Below are positions 9,746-21,600 of a stretch of 64,000 nucleotides of DNA, in pieces. How positions within the stretch are numbered: position 1 is the stretch's first letter; every line of letters begins with the position of its first letter. Made by a program: the position numbers and the translations under genes. The notes under the pieces were generated by a model. The model was not told the DNA's origin and searched no databases. It saw nothing but the letters and a program-made list of their open reading frames with translations. The DNA is taken from contig JAMXIF010001183.1 in the NCBI GenBank assembly GCA_028583685.1, positions 10,841,873 to 10,905,872 on the forward strand, in the 5' to 3' direction. This DNA is from Petaurus breviceps papuanus. Taxonomy: Eukaryota > Chordata > Mammalia > Diprotodontia > Petauridae.

Positions 9746-12060
9746 CACCATAAGAACATTTTCTGCTTTAATTCAAATCATTGGTAAAAATGTTAAAAAG
9801 CACAGAACCACGCACAAATCCCAAGGACCCTCCAGTGGAGACTACCTTCCAGGTTGATATCAGTTCATAAATAACTTAAGTCTGATCATTTAGCCAGTTC
9901 TGAAAACATGATTCTACTGGCACCTATCTTTCCCATAAGACCAGAACAAGATACGTTATCAAAAACTCAGATAAAATATAGGTCAACCTAACACTCCTCT
10001 GATAGAATATATTCCTACCCCTCTGAAAAATAAAGTGGGGGGAGGGGCAACTGGAGAAGTCTGGGATGACCAGTTCTTGGTGAAGCCACACTGCCTCTTT
10101 ATGAGTATTTATGAGTATCATTAACCATAAAGTTGATAATCCATCCTACAATTTTGTCAGGAATCAAATTCAGGTTTACTGGCCTGTCGTATACATACCC
10201 TATTCTCTTCCACTTCCAGAAATTTTTTAGGGAAAATTTACCCTTTTCTAGGCCTAAATTATCTCTTTCATTCCCCAAAATCTATCAAATATCACTGACA
10301 GTTGCTGGCTAACTCTAATTCTGAGCTCCTAAATCAATCAGATCAGAAAGCCATTGGAATACTCAAGTAAAAAGTTAATTTACATATTTTGTTGTTCTAT
10401 AAAAGACAGAAGTTTATGATTTCCTGTACAATGTTTATTTTCCTTTTTCTTTGCATATTTTAGGGTTTATGTTAAGGGTTGCCAAATTCATAATGTCTTT
10501 TTTTATTTTTTAAATGAAATAAATAAGTATTAGTAGCTGAGTTTGACAAGGCACTAATATCTGATTATTTCTTTCTCTTTTGTGTTCTAGGATGTCTATT
10601 TCTGCCCTGATATAATTTTGGGAGAATCTATATTAGATCAAATAAAATGTAGCAGTTGACTATGTTCTTTGCCTACCTCTGATGAAGTACATCCCTGGGG
10701 AAAGTCAGAAAAATAAGTCAGGTCAGAGATAAAATGAAATTAAATGGTGGTATGTTGTGTAGCTATGGGAATAACACTAGCAAGTCTAAACTTGCTGTGT
10801 GTAAATGCATTAGACCCACTAGTCATAATCCCAGAGAAAATGAGGCAGCCTCATTTAAATCAATATTGAACTTCAACAATAAAAAAGGCTAAGCAAAGTA
10901 GCAAAGTATGTTGTAATCATGAAGATGAAGGGAAAAAAATGTGAAAGAAAGGCACAATACAATGGGTATTGTGCAAGACTGAGTTAAGCTAAACCTTTAC
11001 TTCAACTCACCAAATGTCAGTGATTACTATCAAGGAGAAAATGATTCAGAAGCTTCATACAGAAACACCCTCAAGAAATAAACAAGCTCATTTTCCTTTA
11101 CTTAGGAAAATTAATTTGTAACTCAGGAAGTAACAGGTAATTAAAAGTGCATTTAGTTTTAGTGCTTGAGTTAAAGAACAATGAGCCAAATATAATAAGG
11201 TGAAAATTTTAAATTCATTTAAATTCATTCAAGTTTTTAAAAATCAATTACAAACTGAGGGGAATAGGGCTAGACATTAATTATCTGAAGAAGATGGCTT
11301 GGGGTTTTCATGGATTGGAAATTCCACAGACATCACAAACAAGACACAGCAGGTAAAACTGAGAGAGAGAGACACTGTCCAGAACACAAGAAGTAAGAGT
11401 CCTAAGTAAACTTCATCCAAATCAGTCTACATGTAAATTATTGTGTTCGGCTCTGGCAGCCATATCTTTCTGAAAAGATATTGATGTAACCTAGGTTTCA
11501 AGCCTGAGTCATTTTGAAGATGCGACTTAGGCATGGTTTTGGAATGGTGGAAAGAAAGGCAATTCCATGCTGTGTGACTGCAGAAGAGACTGAATTCATG
11601 CTAGAACTTTTAAGAGGACAGACACCCTCTATTCTCACTTTAAGAGATACGTACTGGTGTTAGACTCTCTTCAGGAAAAGACCTGTGAAGAGAGGAAAAA
11701 ATGTGAAGCTCCAGAAATGCTGGCAGAAAAGCTATCTCTTAATATATTCCTGATTTTCAGTTTGCCAGCTTCCTGCCTAGGGATTTGGGGGAATTTACTC
11801 ATTGGCTAGATTGGGAATACTTAGATGAGCTAAGGTATCTCTCTCCTAAATGGGACAGCTCATTTATTCGTTGCATGTTTTCTGATATGTTCTAATCTGT
11901 GTAGATTCTCTGATGCCTGCTTGCTATCAACTTGGATAAAGAGTTCACTTACTATTCACTATTCGCCAAGGTCTTTTGTGTAGCTAGAATGTGGCTGGGA
12001 GGGAGTCAAGCCTACAAGTATAAGTTTGAGGTTATACCTTCTCTCTAAAAGATAACACTG
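9746..12060. other. 2.3 kb with no recognised gene or repeat
   Basis: AT-rich, no long frames of interest, no SINE or LINE text recognised. Could be unique sequence or repeats too old to see by eye. Confidence 0.45.
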
Positions 12061-12072
12061 GGGGGGGGGAAG

Positions 12073-12232
12073 GTGCAGCTAGGTGGCGCAGTGAATAGAG
12101 CACTTGCCCTGGAGTCATGAAGACCTGTGTTCAAATCCAGCCTCAGACACTTGACACACTTATTAGCTGTGTGACCTTGGGCAAGTCACTTAACCTCAAT
12201 TTCCTTGCCTTCCCCCCTCACAAAAAAAAAGG
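12073..12232 (+). mobile_element. tRNA-derived SINE (WSINE1-like)
   Basis: Head GTGCAGCTAGGTGGCGCAG, GTGTTCAAATCCAGCCTCAG, GTGTGACCTTGGGCAAGTCA, CTTCCCCCCTCA and A-run. Short flanking TAACACT repeat fits a target-site duplication. A run of G precedes it. Confidence 0.9.
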
Positions 12233-12514
12233 CTAACACTCAGGAAATCAACATGAACCTAAAAAAAATCATGCCCCTAGACCAGCAATATTTAAGGGGA
12301 GAAGTAAATATAATTCTAGTCCTGACCCTCCTATTTCAAAAGAGAATAGAGTTGTCAGCCTTCTTGCCTCTTCTCTTGCTTCTTTCCAGTCAGGAATCAG
12401 TCTTTCTTGGAGAGGGATGAGCTAGACTCCAGAAATATCTATCCATGTGTCTGTTCAAGTTCCATTTAGAAAATTAATGTGGGCATATACTTAGTCAACC
12501 TGTGAAGAGGAAAG

Positions 12515-12777
12515 AAGAAGGGAATAAGCATTTATTAAGCACCTACTATATGCCAAATGCTGCACTAAGTACTTTAAAAACATCCTCATTCCTTCAACAT
12601 TCATGTGATTTAGATTCTATTATCTCCATTTTGTAGTTGAGAAAGTTGAAGCAGACAAAAGTTAAGTAACTTGCCCAGGATCACACAGTTAATAAATGTC
12701 TGCCACTGGATTTGAACTCAGGTCTTTCTGACTCCAGGTCTAGCATTCTAACCACCGAGCCACCAGCTGCTAAGGGC
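12515..12777 (-). mobile_element. Ther-1/MIR CORE-SINE, antisense, near full length
   Basis: AAGCATTTATTAAGCACCTA, ACTATATGCCAAATGC, CTCCATTTTGTAGTTGAG, CTTGCCCAGGATCACACAG, GAACTCAGGTCTTTCTGACT and the complement of the tRNA head. Abuts the L3/CR1 piece to its right. Confidence 0.85.
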
Positions 12778-13130
12778 AGCACACACTTTATAATGATAAG
12801 CTGGAGAGCATTCAGAGAGAGAAAACCAGGATCATGAAGGGACTAGAGACCATGACATATAAGGATTACATAAAGGAAGTAGAAAAGTTCCTTCCTGGAG
12901 AAGGGAAGACTTAAGATGGAAATCATAATTATCTTCAAGTATTCAAAGGGTAGAAAAGGTTAATTATACTTGTTCTACTTGGCTCCAAAGGACATAACTA
13001 CTACATAATCAATTGGTGAAAGTTGCAGTGAAACAGATTTAGGTTCAGATATAAGGAAAAACTTCCGAACAACAATTGAAAAAAAGTGAAATTCTACTTC
13101 AGAAATTGAGCCCCCCCTCACTTTCTCCAC
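12778..13130 (+). mobile_element. L3/CR1 LINE, ORF2 3' part (left piece)
   Basis: GAGAAAACCAGGATCATGAA, CTTCAAGTATTCAAAGGGTA and ATAAGGAAAAACTTCCGAAC follow the 3' part of CR1/L3 ORF2 in order. Continues at 15083 after an L1 insertion. Heavily diverged, noncoding. Confidence 0.75.
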
Positions 13131-15082
13131 CACCCCCACCACCACTGCCCCCACCAATTAACAAATATATATTTTTTATTCTTTTGTCCCTCTACTATCC
13201 CTTTTACTTAGCAAATTTTTTAAAAAGTTGAAAAACTAATTCTTCAATATCTACAGCGTCCAAATTCCCACATTGGTTATCAATGAAAATGCATATCTTT
13301 TCTGCATTTTAAGTTCACTTCGGTGGCAGGAGGTAATGGGGCATGTTTCATTTTCATTTTTTTAACTTACCAGTTTATCATTACATTGATCAGAGTGCTA
13401 AAGTCTTTCAGCGTTGTTTTCCTCCAAAGTGCCATCACTGTATGAACTGTTCTGCTTACTTTGCTCTGCCAAATCCATAACATTCAGAAAAGCCTTCCCC
13501 ATTTCCTCTGAAGTTGTTCATTTCATCATTTCTGATGGCACAATACTCTTTTATTATATTCACATACAGCAATTTTTTGAGTCATTTCCAGTTCTTAGTT
13601 ACAATGAAAAGAGATGCTATAAATATTTTTGTACATATAGATCCTTTTCTTCTGTCTCTGGCTTCTTTAGGGCTATAAGCATACTAATTGTATAATTCAT
13701 GTTCTGGGCAGAGTTCCAGATTGCTTTCCAGAATGACTGAACCAATCAATGGCCCCATGAACAGTACTCTAGTGTGCCTGTTTTCCCACAGCTCCTCCAA
13801 CATTTCTCATTTTCTTCTTTTGTCGTATTTGCCATTTAATAGGTATGAGATGGTATGTCAAAGTTGTTTTAGTTTGTATTTCTCTGATTATTAGTGATTT
13901 AGAGCATAGTTCAGATTAGAGCATAGATAGTTCAGATTTCTTCCTTTGAAAACCACCTGTTCATTTCCTTTTGACCATTTATCTATTGGGAAATGGCTCT
14001 TTGTCTTGTAAATTTGAATAAGCTCCTTAGAGAGTATATCTTGGAAATTTTTTTTTAAAGAAACTCATTGCAATTGTTTTCCCCACATATTTGTTTCCCT
14101 TCTATTTTTCACTACATTGGATTTGTACAAAAACTTCTTAATTTTACATAATCAAAATTGTCCATTTTTTCTTGTATGATCCTTTTTGTTAGTCATGAAC
14201 TCTTCCCTGATCCATAGATCTGAGAGGTAATTACTTCCTTGCTCCTCAATTTTTTTAATGATATGACCTTTTATATTTAGGTCATTTATCTATTTGACAC
14301 TCAGGTGTATGATGTAAGGTGTTGGTCTAAACCTAATTTCTGCCAGACTACAATCCAGTTTTCCCAGCAGTTTTTGTCAAATAGTTAAGTCCTATCCCCA
14401 GTAATTTGAGTCTTTGGATTGACCAAACACTACACTACTGTGTCTGTTTGCTTCTCTATGTTGCTTATCTATTCTGTTCCATTGATCTACCTCCTTTTTT
14501 TTAGCCAGTACCAAATAGTTTTAATGACTACTTCTTTGTAGAACAGTTTGAGATCTGGTACTAATGTACTTCCTTCCCACCCTTTTTTTCATTATTACAT
14601 TTGAAATTCTGGCCAATTGTTCCTCTATATGAATGTTATTTTTTCTAGCTCTATAAAGTATTCTTTTGGGATTTTTACTATACAGCATGGAATAAATAAA
14701 TTCATTTAGATAGTACCATCATTTTTTATTATATTGGCCTGACCTATCCATGAGAAATTCTACAATTTCTTAGAGTTATCTTTATTTCTGCAAAAAAAAA
14801 TGCTTTATAATTACATTCATAGAGTTCATGAGTCAATGTGTGTGGACATATTCTCAAGCATTTTATAGCTCCTATAGTTATTTTGAAAGAAATTTCTCTT
14901 TCTTGCTCTTCTTTTTGGGTTTCATTGGTTTTATATCTCTATACAAATATGTTATATATACTATACATACACTATACATATATATGAATATTAATAATTT
15001 CTGTAACTGCTAGTCCTGTAACTTTGCTAATGTTATTATTTCAATTAATTTTTAGTTGACTCTCTAGGGTCTTCTAAGTATC
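13131..15082 (-). mobile_element. L1 LINE 3' part, 5' truncated, inside L3/CR1
   Basis: Plus strand shows the reverse complement of L1 ORF2 and 3' UTR: ATGAGATGGTATGTCAAAGT, GTATTTCTCTGATTATTAGT, AATCAAAATTGTCCATTTTT, GGTGTTGGTCTAAACC, TTTTTAGCCAGTACCAAATA, TTTTTAGTTGACTCTCTAGG. About 1.95 kb. It interrupts CR1 text that resumes at 15083. ORF2 is decayed. Confidence 0.88.
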
Positions 15083-15205
15083 ACCTTTCACTTTCAAGCA
15101 AAGAATAGATGAATATTTGCTGGGGATTTTATGGGGGAGATTCCTCTATAGGTGCAGATTTAACTAGAGACTCATCCAGTCCTGACATTCTGTAATTCTG
15201 CCAAA
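15083..15205 (+). mobile_element. L3/CR1 LINE, 3' end (right piece)
   Basis: TTTCAAGCAAAGAATAGATG, GAATATTTGCTGGGGATTTT and TCCTGACATTCTGTAATTCT continue the CR1 text that stops at 13130, placing the CR1 before the L1 in age. Confidence 0.7.
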
Positions 15206-15880
15206 TACTCTCTAAATATAACATTCCTTTGGGATGTGTGACAGATGTACCCTTCCCCTCTCACTTCATAGCATGTGCAAATATCCTTTGACTTCTTCCT
15301 GTTGGCCATGATTATACTTTGTCTATTCAGCTAGAATTCCCTGGATATACTAAAGGGGCAATCCCTGCCTCTCAGGCGTTTCTTCCATCTGGACTTTAGG
15401 TCTCTCTGAGTTCCAAAGCATCGGTACAGAAAGGACTTTACCCCCCACTAGACAGGGCTTGGTATGGACATGTAGCCTCCTGGGCAAACCTATCTCTTGG
15501 ATGAGGCTGATGTATTTTAAAAATATTTTTATAATTAGACTTTAACCTAATTGGTTTCAACCTGTGCGACCCTGGGCATTTTCTTTTATTCATTTAAAAT
15601 TCATTATTCTGAGAAGAGGTCTGTAGACTTCACCAGACTGCCAAAAGGGTCCATGACATAAACTAGATTAAGAACTTCTCTACATCTTTTAGTATTGTCT
15701 ATTTCTAGTCCTATATTTAACCCTGAGACAAGTTATAGAATAAAGAAATGTTATGTGAAATCTCTGAAGTAATCAGAAACAGGTTTTCATGAAAAAAATG
15801 GATGGGACAAATCTAGTGTCCACATTCAAACGTAAATGCTCACATCCTTATATATTAGTTGATTTCTCCCCCAAATAGGT
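15206..15880. other. no gene or repeat recognised
   Basis: Mixed unique-looking sequence between two repeat clusters. Confidence 0.45.
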
Positions 15881-15881
15881 T

Positions 15882-16140
15882 CTTCAGTTATTTCTCAGTC
15901 CTATCTGAGTCTTTGTGACCCCATCTGGGGTATTCGTGGCAAAGATACTGGAGTGGTTAGCCATTTCCTTCTCCAGCTCATTTTACAGACCAGGAAACTA
16001 AAGCAAACAGAGTCAAGTGACTTGCCCAGTATCACACAGCTAGTAAGTGTCTGAGTCCAGATTTGAACTCAGGGACATGGTCTTCCTGAATCCAGGCCAA
16101 GCCAAGCACTCTATGCACCATGGTACCACCTACTTGATCC
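15882..16140 (-). mobile_element. RTE-SINE, antisense, full length
   Basis: GTCTTTGTGACCCCATCTGG, GCAAAGATACTGGAGTGGTT, CTTGCCCAGTATCACACAGC, and head complement ending CACCTACTTGATCC. A short internal addition (GGGACATGGTCTTCC) is typical of a subfamily seen also at 52013. Confidence 0.9.
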
Positions 16141-16164
16141 CACTAAGACTTAGCACCCTAGACA

Positions 16165-16380
16165 AAAAGCAGAGCTCAGCATCAAGAAGACATAGGTATG
16201 AGTCCTGCCTCTAATGCCTATGGTCTGTATAGTCTTTGTATAAGTAACTTCATTTCTCAGGACACTCAGTCATTTTCTAAGGCTATATTAGAATAGGACA
16301 GTTGCTGACTTGCACTAGTAAAAGTAGTTTCCTTAAGTAGGAATTTCCTTATACAAATGAAATCATAGGTCTGGACATAA
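16165..16380 (+). mobile_element. CORE-type SINE with GAAATCATAGGTCT tail
   Basis: Head AAGAAGACATAGGTATGAGT, body ending TCATTTTCTAAGGC, then TTGCTGACTTGCACTAG, GTAGTTTCCTTAAGTAGGAA, CAAATGAAATCATAGGTCTG. The most complete copy of this tail family in the window. Confidence 0.6.
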
Positions 16381-17330
16381 AGTAAAAATAACTAATGACA
16401 CTTTCCATTCCTTCCAAGAAAAACAATCCTTTTCTTTCCTGCCACTCAGAAAAATTAGAACTACATGGAATTTGACAATCTGTTACTTTTAGACACCCAG
16501 GAGCCCTCAGACACCTCCCTAGTATTCCATAAATATCAATGAATCATTTGCAGGGTTTTTAGTGGTATAAAAAGAATTGGAATTATTCTTTTCCTCCCTG
16601 AAACACATACTCTCTCCCACCCCCAGAAAATTTTACTGAAGCAGAGCCTGAGTTTCATGCCATGTGCTGTAAGCAAAGTTCCCCAAAGCCTTTGGTGCTT
16701 GATAGCAGCTAAGAAAATTGGGCCAATACAGGATGAAGTTCTTGGGCCTCCTCTGGTTCATACCACCACCTCAACACCCCACTCCCTACTCTCCGTCAAC
16801 AAGACAGAGAGGAATAGAGGTATTTCTTAAAAGGGGGAGAAAGACAATCCTGGTTAAATTATTCTGTTCCATTCACTCCTATGCAGTAACATCTGGAGTG
16901 CATAATGAGTCTCATATATATTCTGCAGCCCTCAGCTTAAATGGCTTACAACCATTTAACTTCATAGATTAAACATGGAAAGGTTGGAATTTAAAACTGA
17001 CAGGATAATAAAAATGTTAACAAACAAACCACTAAAAAAGAGAAGGAATTTCCTGTTATGGTTGATCATTTCTAAGGAAGTAATATCTGTTGAAATGAAA
17101 TAAAATTAAAAAGGAATTTTCTCAGGTCATACAAGGCCTAACAAATGCTAACTTCCTATAACATATGTCTTTTTTGAAACATTTCATGTTCATTAAACAA
17201 TGTAATTGTCAAACCACCTCCAAAAGTAAAGCTAAGGCTCTAATTTATTTGCAGGAAGCCACCAGTTCTTTGGAATGGGCATTTCTTCCACCAAGGCAAA
17301 TCATTAGCCAATTGTTCACTGACTACATGA
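16381..17330. other. no gene or repeat recognised
   Basis: About 0.95 kb; the two short plus-strand reading frames here lack recognisable motifs. Confidence 0.45.
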
Positions 17331-17334
17331 TACA

Positions 17335-17485
17335 TTGGAAAATGAGGCAGAGGTCCCAGATTCAAATCTTGACTCTTCTACTTACTAGCTGAGTGACTTT
17401 GGCAATAATCCTTCAATCCTCTGTGAGCCTCTATTTTCTTTTTCATCTGTAAAATGATGGGAAAATAACAACTGGCATCTATATT
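17335..17485 (+). mobile_element. Mar-1-type CORE-SINE, left piece
   Basis: CCAGATTCAAATCTTGACTC, CTAGCTGAGTGACTTTGGCA, TTTTCATCTGTAAAATGATG. Its probable 3' end (AAGGTCCCTTCCAGTTATAA, ATCTATGATCCTATG) appears at 17836-17882 after two other SINEs. Confidence 0.7.
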
Positions 17486-17489
17486 TTGT

Positions 17490-17672
17490 TGTTGTTCAGT
17501 CATGTCTGACTCTGTGACAGCATTTAGGGTTTTCTTGGAAAAGATATGGAAGTGGTTTTCCATTTCCTTCTCTAGTTCATTTTACAGATGAGAAAACTGA
17601 GGCAAACAGGGTGAAGTGACTTGTCCAGGGTCACATAGCTAGTAAGTGTCTGAGGTCAAATTTGAACTCACA
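17490..17672 (-). mobile_element. RTE-SINE, antisense, lacking its tRNA-head end
   Basis: TTGTTGTTCAGTCATGTCTG, GGTTTTCTTGGAAAAGATAT, CACATAGCTAGTAAGTGTC, stopping at TTTGAACTCA where MIR-type text takes over. Confidence 0.85.
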
Positions 17673-17835
17673 ACAATCCTGGGAAGTAGGTGCCATTATT
17701 AACCCCATTTTACAGATGAGGAGACTGAATCTGGGAGAGGTTAAAAGTCTTGCCCTGGGTCACACAGCTAGTAAGCATCTGGAGCAGGACTTGAACTCAA
17801 CTTTTCCTAATCCCAGGCTCAGGGCTCTTGCAGCC
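17673..17835 (-). mobile_element. MIR/Ther-1 CORE-SINE, antisense
   Basis: ACAATCCTGGGAAGTAGGTG, CCCCATTTTACAGATGAGGA, CACACAGCTAGTAAGCATCT, GACTTGAACTCAACTTTTCC. Confidence 0.8.
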
Positions 17836-17882
17836 TCAATAAGTTCCAAGGTCCCTTCCAGTTATAAATCTATGATCCTATG
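17836..17882 (+). mobile_element. Mar-1-type SINE 3' end, right piece
   Basis: Ends with the Mar-1 signature TCCAGTTATAAATCTATGAT. Likely continuation of 17335-17485. Confidence 0.6.
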
Positions 17883-17885
17883 TCT

Positions 17886-18227
17886 TAGAAGACAGTTTCA
17901 AACGTTGCTATGACTAAAAAAAAATAATTGCAAATTGGTCAAACTGCAATTGATAAGACTCTTTCAACTTAGCTAGCATTGCTTTCAAGCATCTGTCATT
18001 GAGTCTATTTGGCAGGAATTGCCCAATACTGGTGATGCCCTGGCATGGTATTCAAGAACTCAAACTCACAGTGCCAAGGTAAGTCAGTGGAGTAAGATAA
18101 GACTCTAGTAGAATCAAGTTCAGATTTATCATTATTATTATAATACTCATTACTGATGATTAATCATACTAATAATTAGCAATTATCAGCAATAGGTCTG
18201 CACAATGATAATAATAACATGGCTCAC
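17886..18227. other. no gene or repeat recognised
   Basis: AT-rich spacer with an ATTATT-rich patch at about 18130-18200. Confidence 0.45.
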
Positions 18228-18425
18228 ATCTGCAAAATGCTCGAGGCAGTTTCCTCAGAAAAACCAGAGTTCAAATCACGCCTCTGACGTTCTCTGTGGA
18301 CCTTAGGCAAATTACTTAACTTCCTTGGGCCTCAATTTTCTCATCTGTAAAATGAGGAGATTAGGCTTAATGACCTCTAAGGCCGCTTCTAGCTCTAAAC
18401 CTATGATCCTTTGATTCTATGACTG
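18228..18425 (+). mobile_element. Mar-1-type CORE-SINE
   Basis: CAGAGTTCAAATCACGCCTC, CTCAATTTTCTCATCTGTAA, AATGACCTCTAAGGCCGCTT, CTAGCTCTAAACCTATGATC. Full 3' end, old. Confidence 0.85.
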
Positions 18426-18429
18426 CTAT

Positions 18430-18512
18430 ATCATTATTTTATTATTATTATTATTCCCATTTAAGAGATCAGGAAACTGAGATTCTAAGGAGTCAAGTGA
18501 CTTGCCCTACAA
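18430..18512 (-). mobile_element. MIR/Ther-1 fragment, antisense
   Basis: ATTATTATTCCCATTTAAGA, CAGGAAACTGAGATTC, AAGTGACTTGCCC. Confidence 0.6.
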
Positions 18513-18765
18513 ACCAATCTGATGGCCTCGTCTCCTTTGCTTTTTTCCTAAGCACAGGTAAGGAAACGATTGTAAGAAATGTGTTCTGGAGGGCTATGGA
18601 ATTTGAGAGTCAAGAAGGTTCCTCAGTTAGAGTTGGGGAGGAAGGGAGTAGGGATAGAGTTTTGTTGTTGTTCTGTTTTAGTTTTGGCAACTACATCCAT
18701 TTTGGAGAAGAAAACCAAGAGAAGGATGAGCCCGATCCAATCTCTTACTCAGAGAATGCAGATGG

Positions 18766-18945
18766 TTTTGTTTTGTTTTGTTTTTGCTTTTTGTAGGGGG
18801 GAAGGCAGGACAATTGGAGTTAAGCCACTTGCCCAAGGTCACATGGCTAGTATGTATTAAGTGTCTGAGGTTGGATTTGAACTCAGGTCCTCCTGACTCC
18901 AGGGTTGGTGCTCTATTCACTGTTCCACCTACCTTCCCTGAGAAT
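18766..18945 (-). mobile_element. tRNA-derived SINE (WSINE1-like), antisense
   Basis: Reverse complement of A-tail (TTTTG repeats), GGGGGGAAGGCAGGAC, CACTTGCCCAAGGTCACATG, GAACTCAGGTCCTCCTGACT and head. GAGAATGCAGAT / GAGAATGCATAT on the two sides is its target-site duplication. Confidence 0.92.
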
Positions 18946-19299
18946 GCATATCTTAAGTGAAGATGAAATGACTTCAGCAATGGCCCTGGTTGCTTCATGT
19001 TACAGTATTTTATATGTCAACTTCTAGGAAGACCATACTAAGAGTTACAGGTTATTGCTTCATGTTTCATCTTTGTCAATGTATGTGTACATGGTTTGTT
19101 TTATACTTTTATGTTTTAAGCATTCCTTTGTGTAGAATAAATAAATCTCCTCTATATGTTCTATATTACACACTCTGTACCTTTCTAATCCCTTTAGGGG
19201 AGACATAAAAGACTGTCTTCTATTCGGTGAAGATAATAATGAACTGGAGCTTGACCTATGAGGGAAAGGAGGAATTTTTTTGAGATACTTTTCTTAATA

Positions 19300-21110
19300 C
19301 AGCATCTTAGTAAATGCCTTTTCCCTGAGCTGTCTTCTGACTGCCAAAGACAAACCTAATGATGGGAGTTCATAAGCTACAGCTTTAGGAGAATGGATCC
19401 AGGGAACACGTGAGTCCTAGAAATAGATCTCAAAGGACCCAACCAATATACTGCAAATGATGAGTTAGGAAGGTGGCCCACAGGGCCATATATAAATTTA
19501 AATAGGCTTGAACATTAAATTTTAAAAGGTTTAACTTCTAGAATGTTTCAAAATTGTATTCAAGCATAATAAACTGGGCCAGTGGAAGCAGATAGAACTA
19601 ACGGTGTTCTGTAAGGCAGTGAACCAACCTATGGAAACCCAGTGCAACCAAGACCAAAATAGGAATGGCTCAAAAATCCTAATTTAAACATTATCTTTTT
19701 AAGAGTATAAATAAAAGTATAAATTATATAAGGACGCTAAGATACTGTAATAGTAATGGAATTTGAAGATTACCTTGTATTTGCAATCAAACAGGTACTT
19801 AGCACTTAGTTCCAACTTCATAATTGTATTAAGTATTAAGACCTAGAACTTGTGAATTCCACAGTGTGATGGACTTGTTGACAAAATAGGAAGGGGCAGA
19901 ACAGGGAGGAGCTAATACCATATATAAGGGAAAGCCCAAACTGAGAGAGGCCAGAACTGCTTGGAGCTAGCTTCTGGAGGCTGAGCTGCTACTGCTAGAG
20001 AGAGAGAAGAGAACTGAGAACTGAGAAGAGAAATGAGAACTGAGGACTGAACAGAGAATTGAGAAGAACTGAGAAATGAGAAGAAAGGAAAATTGGGAGG
20101 AGGCATGGCTGTGGTATCAGTACTTTGTCTATCTGTTTTGATGTTACTTTTTCAGATTCATCTGCTGATAGAGGACGTTGCTGTTGTTTTGCAGAAGCCC
20201 TGAGATCTTGCTGCTGATTCAGAAGCCCTGAAAGAGGATTTTCTTGTTGTATGTTCACAAAAATCCTGGAGGAGGGTCTTGCTAATGATTTCAGAAGTCC
20301 TGGGACTATATCAATGATTTGTGTTTAGTTCTCAGACATTGTTGGTAGGTCTGAGTTTATTTCATAGGGAGAAAGTGAATCGATGAGGATGCCAGCGATG
20401 TGCTTTGTGTGAATGTTATTGTGGCTTTGTTAAGCTTTGTCTTCCCAGGAACAGAAAGGTGGACCAGACACTGTGAACTTCAGTGTGGAACAGGAACTGG
20501 ACAAGAAGCTGGACAAAGAACTGAGAGCTGTCTGCCTTTGAACACAGGTGACAGTGGGATAGATTTGGGCAGGAGCTGGGACCACAGAGGAGGAACCACA
20601 GAAGCTGAGAGCCTGCCTCAAGTCAAGATGAAAAGACCTCTTCTTGGGTATTTAATGCAAACTGATAAGATCATGATTTACTAGTGGAGGAGAGATGATT
20701 GAGTTAAGGATTTACTAATTAAGGATGATTGGAAACTAATCTCCAATTAAGAAAGAAGACTTTTTGATTGAAGAGATTAAGACAATGTGACCTAGGGGTG
20801 GAAAATTTTGACCTTTTTACTTTGTGTCAATTTAGGAGGCTTGCCTCCTCAAGGGTGATTGAATTAAGGACTTACTAAATGAATATTATCTTTTGCTTAA
20901 AGCTATGTGACCACTTCAGTGAAAACGATGTGGCCATTTTAGTGATAAGTTGTTATGCCATAACATTCTGAATGTTGTACTTTGATTTCTGTCAATGTTT
21001 TGCTTTAATTTACTGTTGAATAAATAGAGTTCACTATCCTATGTAATCAGAACCTTGAAAGCTGTTCACAGCAGAAGTCCTCTGGAAAGCTGCTTGTGCT
21101 TGGCTTTACA
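19300..21110 (+). mobile_element. probable solo LTR or LTR-like fossil
   Basis: A long block without SINE or LINE text. It carries a TATA-like CATATATAAGGG at about 19919, then a GA-rich array of degenerate GAACTGAGAA units (about 19998-20095), several near-repeats of CAGAAGCCCTGA/CAGAAGTCCTG, and GAATAAATAGAGTTC (21018-21032) near its right end. This order (promoter, purine array, polyadenylation signal) suggests an endogenous-retrovirus LTR on the plus strand. No internal retroviral region was seen, so a solo LTR is the simplest reading. Family unassigned. The left end could be anywhere from 19.3 to 19.9 kb. Short reading frames inside are not genes. Confidence 0.4.
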
Positions 21111-21184
21111 GATACTTAAAAATTAACATATTCACCCAAAGTAGTCATAGTAGAACTTACTCAAAGGTAAGATACACAATTGAT

Positions 21185-21600
21185 TAATTAACAAATATTT
21201 ACCAAGTGTCTACTATGTGTCCAGTACTGTGCTAGGTACTGAGTAGGTAGGCAAATGGAGAAGATATGAGAATATATAATAGAGTCATAGAGTAAGGTAG
21301 CTGGTGGCCCTGTGGATAGAGTGCTGGGCCTGGAGTCAAGAAGACCTGAGTTCAAATATGGCCTCAGACATTTACTAGCTGTGTGACCCTGAACAAGCCA
21401 CTTAACCTTTATTTGCTTCAGTTTCCTCATCTATAAATGAGAATAATAATAGCGCCTACCCTCCATGGTTGCTGTGAGGATCAAATGAGATGATATTTAG
21501 TGCCCGGCACAGTGTATAAGTGACTATTGCCTTCCTTTCCCTTCCCATGGTCCCTACCCTTAAGAAGTTTACAGTCTAGTTGATAAGACTGATATATAAG
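21185..21600 (-). mobile_element. L2 LINE 3' end, antisense, split by a SINE
   Basis: Left piece 21185-21270 (CAAGTGTCTACTATGTGTCC, CAGTACTGTGCTAGGTACTG) and right piece 21530-21600 (GTCCCTACCCTTAAGAAGTT, TACAGTCTAGTTGATAAGA) are contiguous in the antisense L2 end. The CORE-SINE at 21294-21528 lies between. Confidence 0.65.
21294..21528 (+). mobile_element. Ther-1/MIR CORE-SINE, full length, inside L2
   Basis: GGCCCTGTGGATAGAGTGCT, GAGTTCAAATATGGCCTCAG, TTTCCTCATCTATAAATGAG, TTGCTGTGAGGATCAAATGA, CGGCACAGTGTA. Confidence 0.85.
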
